Shown piece by piece: positions 1 to 6,117 of a stretch of DNA of 9,943 bases. This DNA comes from DASZHJ01 sp035263705 (GTDB taxonomy: Bacteria; Pseudomonadota; Alphaproteobacteria; ATCC43930; CGMCC-115725). The notes beneath the pieces are model-generated. The model did no database searches, was not told where the DNA came from, and was given only the letters and a program-made list of their open reading frames with translations. Position 1 is the stretch's first letter, and each line of letters starts with the position of its first letter. A program made the translations under genes and the position numbers. The stretch spans positions 1 through 9,943 of the forward strand of contig DATFRA010000167.1 in assembly GCA_035263705.1 (NCBI GenBank), read 5' to 3'.

Positions 1-942
1 GTCGTGTCCTTCCGGCACGCGCACGCCAGTCAGCGCTGGCGAATGCGCGGCGGGATCGGCGCACTGCGTCTCCAGGCCCCAGACCTTGACCGCGGCGCGC
101 GTCGCCGCGCTGTGACGCTTGTGGCGGGACCAGACGTTCTCGAGCCCTTCCTCCTCCAGCATCTTCACCGCCTCGCGCAGGCCGTAGAGCAGGTTGGTCG
201 CGGGCGTATAGGGGAAGAAGCCGTTCGCATTCGGCTTGAGCATCTCCTCCCAGTCCCAGTACGAGCGCGGCATGGTGTTGGTCTTCGAGGCCGCGAGCGC
301 CTTCTGCGACATCGCCGTAAAGCCGAGGCCCGGCGGCAGCATCAGCCCTTTCTGCGAGCAACTCACGGTGACGTCGACCTTCCACTCGTCATGCCGGTAA
401 TCCACCGAGCCCAGCGAGGAGATGGTGTCGACGAGGAGCAGCGCCGGATGGCCCGCGCTGTCGATCGCCTTGCGGATCGCGGCGACCCGGCTCGTTGCCC
501 CGGTCGAGGTCTCGTTGTGGACGACCATCACGGCCTTCAGGGCATAGGCCTGGTCCGCGGAGAGCCGCGCCTCGACCTCCACCGCGTCGACGCCGCGGCG
601 CCAGTCGCCCGGCACAAACTCCACGGCGATGCCCAGCCGCTCGGCGAGCTGCTTCCAGAGGGTCGCGAAGTGGCCGGTCTCGAAGGCGAGCACGCGGTCG
701 CCCGGCGAGAGGGTGTTCACCAGCGCCGCCTCCCAGGCGCCGGTCCCGGAGGCGCCATAGACCGCGACGGGTCCCGTGGTGCGGAAGATCCGCTTCATCC
801 CGGCGATCGTCGCCTTGGCGAGCGCGAAGAAGTCGGGTCCGCGGTGGTCGATGGTCGCGCGGTCGATTGCGCGCAACACCCGATCCGGCACATTGGTGGG
901 CCCCGGGATCTGCAGGAAATGCCGGCCGCTGCGCGCGCTCAT
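1..942 (-). CDS. Serine-glyoxylate / alanine-glyoxylate aminotransferase, class V PLP enzyme (C-terminus cut off by window edge)
   Basis: The minus-strand reading frame from the ATG at 942 stays open to base 1, giving 314 residues. Family members run to about 390-400, so roughly 80-90 C-terminal residues lie outside the window. Visible class V aminotransferase marks are GPTNVP near residue 14, HRGPDF at 33-38, the phosphate-binding stretch GASGTGAWE at 63-71, HNETSTG at 142-148, the ring-nitrogen aspartate in VDTISS (D172), and the Schiff-base lysine in SCSQKGLMLPPG (K198). The SQKGLMLPPG context is characteristic of serine-glyoxylate aminotransferases. These cytosolic enzymes transfer an amino group from serine or alanine to glyoxylate, giving glycine plus hydroxypyruvate or pyruvate. 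The start is supported by GGAGG at 950-954, seven bases upstream. The gene diverges from an FAD-linked 2-hydroxyacid dehydrogenase, which could supply a 2-oxo acid such as glyoxylate (inference). The donor amino acid cannot be decided from sequence. Confidence 0.93.
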   Translation of the reverse strand, partial: MSARSGRHFLQIPGPTNVPDRVLRAIDRATIDHRGPDFFALAKATIAGMKRIFRTTGPVAVYGASGTGAWEAALVNTLSPGDRVLAFETGHFATLWKQLAERLGIAVEFVPGDWRRGVDAVEVEARLSADQAYALKAVMVVHNETSTGATSRVAAIRKAIDSAGHPALLLVDTISSLGSVDYRHDEWKVDVTVSCSQKGLMLPPGLGFTAMSQKALAASKTNTMPRSYWDWEEMLKPNANGFFPYTPATNLLYGLREAVKMLEEEGLENVWSRHKRHSAATRAAVKVWGLETQCADPAAHSPALTGVRVPEGHD

Positions 943-949
943 GCCTTCG

Positions 950-954
950 CCTCC
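950..954 (-). promoter_or_regulatory. Shine-Dalgarno of the aminotransferase gene
   Basis: GGAGG on the minus strand, seven bases before the ATG at 942. It fixes the aminotransferase start and argues against longer minus-strand readings through the intergenic region. Confidence 0.75.
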
Positions 955-994
955 ACGGTGTTCGAGGCCACCTTGCCCACATTCAGAAGGCGTC

Positions 995-1022
995 GCAAGG
1001 CGACGTCCCCGCCTTGCTTTTT
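995..1022 (+). terminator. Terminator-like hairpin in the leader of the FAD-oxidase gene (possible attenuator)
   Basis: GCAAGGC (995-1001) and GCCTTGC (1011-1017) form a perfect 7-bp stem with a 9-base loop, followed directly by five T residues (1018-1022). This is the shape of a short intrinsic terminator reading in the plus direction, 52 bases before the oxidase start codon. No plus-strand gene ends upstream of it, so it could attenuate the oxidase transcript or stop antisense transcription from within the aminotransferase gene. The stem is short for such GC-rich DNA and may be chance. Confidence 0.35.
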
Positions 1023-1074
1023 ACGCGCGCGCAAGCCCAAATGACCGCGGATTTCGCGAAACGACCGCTAGCGC

Positions 1075-3984
1075 ATGGCAGAGGGCATCAGCAGCGTCGG
1101 ACGAGGCACGCCGGGCGACCCCGCGCTTGAGCGGCGGCTTAAATCGGCGTTGCGCGGCGAGGTGCTCTTCGACGCCGCGAGCCGCGGCCGCTACAGTACC
1201 GATGCCTCGATCTACCAGATCGAGCCCGTGGGCGTCGCGGTTCCGCGCGACAAGGAGGACGTGGCGGCCGCACTCGCCATCGCCCGCGAGGCCGGCGTGC
1301 CGGTGCTGCCGCGCGGCGGCGGCACCTCGCAATGCGGTCAGACCGTGGGCCGAGCGCTCGTACTCGATTGCTCTCGCTACATGAACAAGCTGGTCTCGGT
1401 CGACAAAGCAGCGCGCCGCGCGCGTGTGCAGCCCGGTCTGGTGCTCGACCAGCTCAACAAGGCGCTGCGCACGGACAAGCTCTTCTTTCCCGTCGACGTA
1501 TCCACGGGCAATCGCGCCACGCTCGGCGGCATGGCCGCCAACAACAGCTGCGGCGCACGCTCGCTCCGCTACGGCAACATGGTACACAACGTGCGCGCGA
1601 TCGATGCAATTCTCGCGGACGGCACCACGGTCTCCATGGGCGAGGTGCCCGGTAATTTCGACGAGCGCGCGATGCCCGAGCGCTACCGCGATCTCGTCCG
1701 CCAAATGCGCGCACTCCACGACCGCGAGGCCGACGAGATCGAGCGCCGCTTCCCGAAGCTGCTGCGCCGCGTCGGCGGCTACAACATCGACATGATCGCG
1801 GACCAGGGCCACAACATGGCCCATTTGCTCGTGGGTTCGGAGGGTACGCTCGCCTTCTTCAGCGAGATCGAGCTGGATTTACAACCGGTGCCGGCGCATC
1901 GGGTCCTGGGCATCTGCCACTTCCCGACCTTCTACAAGGCGATGGCGTCGACCAAGGCGATCGTGGCGCTCGGTCCCACCGCCGTCGAGCTGGTCGACCG
2001 CACCATGATCGACCTCGCCCGCGACATCGCGATGTTCCGTCCGGTGATCGACCGCTTCGTCCGGGGCGAACCCGAGGCGCTGCTGCTGGTGGAGTTCGCG
2101 GGCGACGACGCCGACGAGGACAACCGGCGCCTCCGCCGCCTGGTCGACCTCATGGCAGAACTCGGTTTCCCCGGCGGCGTGATCGAGGCGATCGACCCCG
2201 CTTTCCAGAGCGCGGTCTGGGAGGTCCGCAAGCAGGGCCTCAACATCATGATGTCCATGAAGGGCGATGGGAAGCCGATCTCCTTCATCGAGGACTGCGC
2301 GGTCTCGCTCGACGACCTCGCGGACTACACCGACCGCCTCACCAATATCTTCAAGAAGCACGGCACCTACGGGACGTTCTATGCGCACGCTTCGGTCGGC
2401 TGCCTCCACGTGCGGCCGGTGCTCAACCTCAAGCAGGACATCGAGGTCAAGAAGATGCGCGCCATCGCGGAGGAAACCTTCGCGATCGTCCGGGAATACA
2501 AGGGCTCGCATTCCGGCGAGCACGGCGACGGCCTCGTGCGCTCGGAATTCCACGAGCCCATGTTCGGCACGCGCCTCGTGCGCGCCTTCGAGGAGGTGAA
2601 GGATAGCTTCGATCCCGAGGGACTCTTCAATCCCGGCAAGATCGTGCGACCGCCCAAGATGGACGACCGCTCGCTGTTCCGTTTCAAGCCGGACTACCGC
2701 ACGAAGGCGGTCGACACGGCGCTCGACTGGTCGGAGTGGGGCGGCTTCGCCGGCGCCGTCGAGATGTGCAACAACAACGGCGAATGCCGCAAGGTCGATG
2801 CGGGCGTCATGTGCCCCTCCTATCGCGCCACGATGGAGGAGCAGCACCTGACTCGCGGCCGTGCCAACACGTTGCGGCTCGCCCTCTCCGGCCAGCTCGG
2901 CCGCGATGCGCTCGCCTCGGACGTCATGAAGGAGACCATGGCGCTTTGCGTCTCCTGCAAGGGCTGCAAGCGCGAGTGCCCGACCGGCGTCGACATGGCG
3001 CGCATGAAGATCGAGTTCCTGCACCAATACCGGAAGAGGCACCCGCTCACGCTGCGCGACCGTCTCGTCGCCTATCTGCCGCGCTATGCGCGAGTCGCCT
3101 CGGTATTCGCGCCGCTCCTCAATCTGAGGAACCGCGTGCCGGCCCTCGCGGCGCTGGGGGAGCGCCTCACGGGCCTCAGTGCCAAGCGCAAGCTGCCGGC
3201 CTGGAGCCGCCGGCCCTATCGCGCCGATGTGCCGGCGGGGTCCGGTACCGACGTCGTGCTCTTCGTCGACACCTTCAATCGCTGGTACGAGCCCGAGAAC
3301 GCCCGTGCCGCCGAGCGGGTGCTGAAGCGCGCCGGCTACCGCCCGGTCGATCCGACGCCCGCGGGCGAGCGTCCGCTCTGCTGCGGCCGCACCTTCCTCG
3401 CGACCGGCCTCGTCGCGGAAGCCAAGGCCGAGGCGCAACGCATGCTCGCCGCGCTCAGGCCCCATCTCGACCGCGGCACGCCGATCGTCGGCCTTGAGCC
3501 CTCCTGCCTCTTCACGCTGCGCGACGAGTTCTTGGGGCTCTTGCCCGGCGAGGAGCCAAAGGCGCTCGCGAGGCGCGCCAAGCTCTTTGAGGAGTTCGTC
3601 GCGGAGGAGTCCGCCGCCGGTCGCTTCAAGGTCGCCGCCGGCCGCGGTGCGCCGGCCAAGGTGCTGCTGCACGGCCACTGCCACCAGAAAGCGTTCAACA
3701 CCGTGGGCGCCAGCGTCGCCGCGCTCAAAGCTGTGCCCGGCATCGCCGTCGAGACGTTCGACAGCACCTGCTGCGGCATGGCCGGCGCCTTCGGCTATGA
3801 GGCCGAACACCATGAGATGTCACTGAGGATCGGCGAGGTCGGTGTCCTACCCAAGATGCGCGCCGCGGACGCCAACACCGTCCTCGCCGCGAGCGGCACC
3901 AGCTGCCGCCACCAAATCCGCGACGGCGCGGGTCGGGAAGCCCTCCACGTGGCGCGGATCCTGGATCAGGCGACGGCGGATTAA
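1075..3984 (+). CDS. FAD-linked 2-hydroxyacid dehydrogenase fused to Fe-S / CCG-domain subunit (YdiJ-like; D-2-hydroxyglutarate or D-lactate dehydrogenase type)
   Basis: This 969-residue protein joins a GlcD/Dld-like FAD half to a GlcF-like iron-sulfur half. The N-terminal FAD_binding_4 domain (about 40-265) shows PRGGGTSQCGQ at 79-89 and the later NNSCGARSLRYGN motif. The FAD-oxidase C-terminal domain (about 270-540) contains HSGEHGDG at 479-486 and FNPGKIV. The iron-sulfur part has Cys565, Cys571 and Cys580 in the CNNNGEC...MCPSY segment followed by TRGRAN, then CVSCKGCKRECP (Cys625, 628, 631, 635), a classic 4Fe-4S motif. Two cysteine-rich CCG domains follow: LCCG at 768-771 with PSC at 809-811, and HGHCHQ at 866-871 with TCCGMAGAFGYE from 898. 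Such enzymes oxidise D-2-hydroxyacids and pass electrons to a quinone or other carrier. Length is close to E. coli YdiJ (about 1018). The substrate (D-2-hydroxyglutarate, D-lactate or glycolate) is not determined. The divergent glyoxylate aminotransferase favours a link to 2-oxo acid or glyoxylate metabolism. The ATG at 1075 lacks an obvious ribosome site, so the start is less certain than the identity. Confidence 0.93.
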   Translation: MAEGISSVGRGTPGDPALERRLKSALRGEVLFDAASRGRYSTDASIYQIEPVGVAVPRDKEDVAAALAIAREAGVPVLPRGGGTSQCGQTVGRALVLDCSRYMNKLVSVDKAARRARVQPGLVLDQLNKALRTDKLFFPVDVSTGNRATLGGMAANNSCGARSLRYGNMVHNVRAIDAILADGTTVSMGEVPGNFDERAMPERYRDLVRQMRALHDREADEIERRFPKLLRRVGGYNIDMIADQGHNMAHLLVGSEGTLAFFSEIELDLQPVPAHRVLGICHFPTFYKAMASTKAIVALGPTAVELVDRTMIDLARDIAMFRPVIDRFVRGEPEALLLVEFAGDDADEDNRRLRRLVDLMAELGFPGGVIEAIDPAFQSAVWEVRKQGLNIMMSMKGDGKPISFIEDCAVSLDDLADYTDRLTNIFKKHGTYGTFYAHASVGCLHVRPVLNLKQDIEVKKMRAIAEETFAIVREYKGSHSGEHGDGLVRSEFHEPMFGTRLVRAFEEVKDSFDPEGLFNPGKIVRPPKMDDRSLFRFKPDYRTKAVDTALDWSEWGGFAGAVEMCNNNGECRKVDAGVMCPSYRATMEEQHLTRGRANTLRLALSGQLGRDALASDVMKETMALCVSCKGCKRECPTGVDMARMKIEFLHQYRKRHPLTLRDRLVAYLPRYARVASVFAPLLNLRNRVPALAALGERLTGLSAKRKLPAWSRRPYRADVPAGSGTDVVLFVDTFNRWYEPENARAAERVLKRAGYRPVDPTPAGERPLCCGRTFLATGLVAEAKAEAQRMLAALRPHLDRGTPIVGLEPSCLFTLRDEFLGLLPGEEPKALARRAKLFEEFVAEESAAGRFKVAAGRGAPAKVLLHGHCHQKAFNTVGASVAALKAVPGIAVETFDSTCCGMAGAFGYEAEHHEMSLRIGEVGVLPKMRAADANTVLAASGTSCRHQIRDGAGREALHVARILDQATAD

Positions 3985-3986
3985 CT

Positions 3987-4099
3987 GTGCGTCCTTCGAC
4001 GCGCTCGCTCGGCTCGCTTGCTAAGGATAAGGGCTTTTCTTCGCTGCAAGACTCAAATGCTCCTCATCCTGAGCAAGCGAAGCGCGTCGAAGGACGCAC
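3987..4099. repeat. Pair of inverted intergenic repeat copies between convergent genes (REP-like; long potential hairpin)
   Basis: The left copy (3987-4031) and right copy (4063-4099) are reverse complements. The outer 19 bases match perfectly (GTGCGTCCTTCGACGCGCT against its complement). The left copy then carries eight extra bases, CGCTCGGC (4006-4013). Nine further bases match, followed by eight matched with two mismatches, reaching AAGGATAAG against CTCATCCT. The spacer is 31 bases (4032-4062). The pair starts two bases after the oxidase stop codon and ends three bases before the amidohydrolase stop codon. The core (CTCATCCTGAG ... CGAAGGACG) resembles, from memory, a short palindromic repeat common in intergenic DNA of Rhizobiales and relatives. 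Any transcript crossing it from either side could fold into a stem of about 35 bp, so it may act as an mRNA 3' stabiliser or bidirectional transcription barrier. No T-run follows the stem, so it is not a standard intrinsic terminator. Confidence 0.85.
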
Positions 4100-4102
4100 C
4101 GC

Positions 4103-5521
4103 CTATCGCGCCTTCTCCTGCAACAACCGCTGCGCCGCGTCCTCCACCACCGTGCCCCGGAAATAGTCCGGGTTCATCGACAAGTGCAGCATCGCGGGGT
4201 TGACGAAGGTGAAGTCGCGGAAATTCTCCGCGGTGATCAGCTTGGCCTCGACCAGTGACCACGCCTCCGTCAACACGCTCGCGGCGTCGAGCACGTCCCA
4301 ATGCCCGATGTCGGAGCCGAGCACCGGCTTGAGCGTGGCACCCAGCGGATTGAGGCGGCGGTTGAAGGCCGTGCTGACCATCCGGTCGTCTGCCTCGCAG
4401 CCGAAGTAGAAGGGGTCGACGAAGAGCGCGCGCAGGTCGCGGACCTCGCGGAGCGCGCAGGCCGCGAACTCGTCGGCGTTGGCCGGGAGCGTGGTCGCCG
4501 AGAAGCCGGCGTGCGGGCGCTCGCGGATGCGCTGGGGCGTGTGCCGCGCGTCGCCGAACTCCGAAAAGAGTCGCTCCAGCAGGTCGACGTCGAGCGTCGC
4601 GGGGTCGAGGTTGCGCTTCAGCGAGTCGAGGTTGCGCTTTTCCCAGTGCTCCACGATGTCGTTCAGCAGGTTGACAGCCCAGGCGATGCCGCCCTCGAGG
4701 AAGGCGAAGCTGAGCTGCGGGAACCGTCGCGTGACGCCGCTGAAAATGAGCGACCGGCAGAAGAACTCGGAGCCGTTCGCGAAGTCGCCGAGGTGGTTGA
4801 ACACGTAGTTGCTGGGCGATGTGCGATAGCTGTTGGCGCCGCGCGAGGAGCTGTGGCAGGCCGGCGCCACCTTGAGTTCGATGCATTTGCGCCAGAACGG
4901 ATCGTAGTCGTAGGGCGAATCCATCACGATCGAGCGCGTCACCTGCGCGGGCGAGAGGTAGGGGTCGCTGCCGGCAGCGGCCTTGCGCGCGGGACCCCTG
5001 AGCTCGGTGCCGATCATGACCGCCTTGTGGCCGAGCTCCTTGACCGCAAACTCGAGCTCCTCGATCGCCTCCCGGGGCGTATAGGTCGGGATCACCGCGA
5101 CGGGCCGGAGCCGGTCGCCGACCTCGGCGAACATCTCGGCATAGAGCATGTTGAGCGCACGACAGCTCGCGCGCCGCATCGCCTCGTCGGGTTGGTGGAT
5201 GTGGCCGAGGCCGCGCGTCGTGTAGCAATGGGCGAAATCGATGCCGCACTCGTCGAGGCGCGAGCGGAAATAGCGCGGCAACTGCGCCATCGCGCGGTCG
5301 GCGGTATGCGGCCCCGAGGGCAGCCCCCACCAGAACCCGCGCACCGTGGATCCGTGCGAGGACTGCGTCGTCGCCACCGCCTTGGCGATCTCCGGCCCCG
5401 CGATCTCCCGCACGAAATCGAGATGGGCGAAGTCGCACTCGACGATATGCGCGTCCGCATCGATCACGGGATGATCGAGCTTTTCTCGAACTTGCCGGCC
5501 GGGGAAGCCTTCGAATGACAT
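4103..5521 (-). CDS. Amidohydrolase family 2 protein (ACMSD-like metal-dependent hydrolase/decarboxylase)
   Basis: The product is 472 residues. The metal-binding DxH motif near the N-terminus is in IDADAHIVE (D23, H25). H223 in PACHSSS, E276 in FLEGG and D404 in GSDIGHWD sit where amidohydrolase-2 (PF04909) proteins carry further metal and catalytic residues, and NPAMLHL near 441 is the usual C-terminal helix. The family is a TIM barrel that includes aminocarboxymuconate-semialdehyde decarboxylase and related aromatic-acid decarboxylases and hydrolases. Substrate and reaction here are unknown. The start at 5521 is chosen because GGGAGG lies six bases upstream and the protein then begins just before the DxH motif; a longer in-frame reading would run into the upstream gene. 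It lies 20 bases after a CMD-fold gene and is probably co-transcribed with it. A seven-residue tandem duplication (KRNLDSL / KRNLDPA, residues 295-308) is visible. Confidence 0.88.
   Translation of the reverse strand: MSFEGFPGRQVREKLDHPVIDADAHIVECDFAHLDFVREIAGPEIAKAVATTQSSHGSTVRGFWWGLPSGPHTADRAMAQLPRYFRSRLDECGIDFAHCYTTRGLGHIHQPDEAMRRASCRALNMLYAEMFAEVGDRLRPVAVIPTYTPREAIEELEFAVKELGHKAVMIGTELRGPARKAAAGSDPYLSPAQVTRSIVMDSPYDYDPFWRKCIELKVAPACHSSSRGANSYRTSPSNYVFNHLGDFANGSEFFCRSLIFSGVTRRFPQLSFAFLEGGIAWAVNLLNDIVEHWEKRNLDSLKRNLDPATLDVDLLERLFSEFGDARHTPQRIRERPHAGFSATTLPANADEFAACALREVRDLRALFVDPFYFGCEADDRMVSTAFNRRLNPLGATLKPVLGSDIGHWDVLDAASVLTEAWSLVEAKLITAENFRDFTFVNPAMLHLSMNPDYFRGTVVEDAAQRLLQEKAR
4604..4639. 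repeat. In-frame 15-base direct repeat with 21-base period inside the amidohydrolase gene
   Basis: GTCGAGGTTGCGCTT occurs at 4604-4618 and again, identical, at 4625-4639. On the coding strand it gives KRNLD twice, at residues 295-299 and 302-306, seven residues apart in a probably helical segment. The exact nucleotide identity suggests a recent small duplication rather than convergent codon choice. Confidence 0.7.
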
Positions 5522-5527
5522 GGCGAA

Positions 5528-5533
5528 CCTCCC
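5528..5533 (-). promoter_or_regulatory. Shine-Dalgarno of the amidohydrolase gene
   Basis: GGGAGG on the minus strand, six bases before the ATG at 5521, inside the 20-base gap after the upstream gene's TAG. It decides the start in favour of 472 residues over the longer 522-residue reading. Confidence 0.8.
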
Positions 5534-5541
5534 GTTCGGAA

Positions 5542-6102
5542 CTACCTCAGGGGCTTCAATGGCACCGCGCCCTCCGGGATCGGCTGGCGGTCGACGTTGA
5601 GCACCATGGCCACCAGCGAATAATAGCCGCAGGTGCCCGTTAGCTCCATCACACCGGCCTCCCCGAAGCACTCGCGGGTCTTGGCGAAGGTGGCGTCGCT
5701 CATCTGCGTGGTCGACAGCAGCTCCGAGCAGAACTCATAGACGATCGCTTCGTCCGCCGACAACGTCGCGGGCCGCTTGCCCTCGGCGATGGCGTCGCAG
5801 ATCGCGGGCGCGAGGCCGGCCTCGCGCGCGATCTTGTTGTGCGCGTACCACTCGTACTGCGCGGTCCAGTGGCGTGCGGTCAGGAGGATCGCGAGCTCGC
5901 GGAGCGGCGCCGGCATCGTCATCTTGAAGCGCACGTGCTCGCCGAGTTTTTGGGCGACATCGGCGAGGCCGGGGCTCCTGAGCAGCGCGCTGAAGGGGCC
6001 GCGCATGCCGCCGCGGGGTCCCCTGACGATCGCGTCCGCGACGCGCCGCTGCTCGGGCGTCATGGTCTCAGGCGTCAGCGTCTTGAAGCGCGGCTCGGTC
6101 AT
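5542..6102 (-). CDS. Carboxymuconolactone decarboxylase (CMD)-fold protein
   Basis: This 186-residue protein matches the CMD/AhpD-like all-helical fold: RELAILLTARHW at 68-79 followed by QYEWYAH at 82-88 (E84, H88), then KIAREAGL. The ELAIL...YEW..H pattern is typical of gamma-carboxymuconolactone decarboxylase relatives. The CxxC redox pair of AhpD is absent from this motif, so a peroxiredoxin-reductase role is unlikely. A second helical half (about 110-175) contains the CGYY segment. The start at 6102 has GGGAGG five bases upstream. It begins 15 bases after the ftsY stop and is followed after 20 bases by the amidohydrolase gene. CMD-fold proteins and amidohydrolase-2 enzymes often occur together in clusters for breakdown of aromatic or cyclic compounds, so a shared pathway is plausible. 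The actual substrate is unknown. Confidence 0.88.
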   Translation of the reverse strand: MTEPRFKTLTPETMTPEQRRVADAIVRGPRGGMRGPFSALLRSPGLADVAQKLGEHVRFKMTMPAPLRELAILLTARHWTAQYEWYAHNKIAREAGLAPAICDAIAEGKRPATLSADEAIVYEFCSELLSTTQMSDATFAKTRECFGEAGVMELTGTCGYYSLVAMVLNVDRQPIPEGAVPLKPLR

Positions 6103-6107
6103 GATTT

Positions 6108-6113
6108 CCTCCC
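6108..6113 (-). promoter_or_regulatory. Shine-Dalgarno of the CMD-fold gene
   Basis: GGGAGG on the minus strand, five bases before the ATG at 6102, in the 15-base gap after the ftsY TAA. The gap is too short for an independent promoter outside coding sequence, which supports read-through from ftsY. Confidence 0.8.
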
Positions 6114-6117
6114 GTGA

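Larger units (their letters stand above)
943..1074. promoter_or_regulatory. Divergent intergenic region between the aminotransferase and FAD-oxidase genes
   Basis: These 132 bases separate two divergently transcribed genes, so promoters for both probably lie here or just inside the neighbouring coding ends. I could not identify a convincing -35/-10 pair on either strand. The region contains the terminator-like hairpin listed separately and a second small hairpin, CGTCGC-AAG-GCGACG, at 991-1005. No clear Shine-Dalgarno precedes the oxidase ATG at 1075. Confidence 0.5.

Noticed and set aside
4..1044. Plus-strand open frame of 346 codons at the left edge
   Set aside because: It is antisense to the aminotransferase, which has K198, D172 and other conserved residues. 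The product is low-complexity Arg/His-rich and resembles no family.
1879..3813. Long minus-strand open frame of 644 codons opposite the dehydrogenase gene
   Set aside because: It lies wholly antisense to a gene with clear FAD, 4Fe-4S and CCG motifs. Its translation is Arg/Glu/Ala/His-rich with no motif. Long antisense frames are expected in DNA this GC-rich.
3985..4102. Inverted repeats considered as the ends of an insertion sequence or as a CRISPR fragment
   Set aside because: Only 31 bases lie between the arms, so there is no transposase or cargo. Two inverted copies without regular direct repeats and spacers do not make a CRISPR array.
4301..5518. Plus-strand open frame of 405 codons opposite the amidohydrolase gene
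   Set aside because: Antisense shadow of a gene with a strong ribosome site and metal-binding motifs; no recognisable domain in the translation.
5522..5671. N-terminal extension of the amidohydrolase reading frame by 50 codons
   Set aside because: It would overlap the CMD gene and the residues look non-native. The ATG at 5521 has a well-placed GGGAGG and leads directly into the conserved DxH motif.
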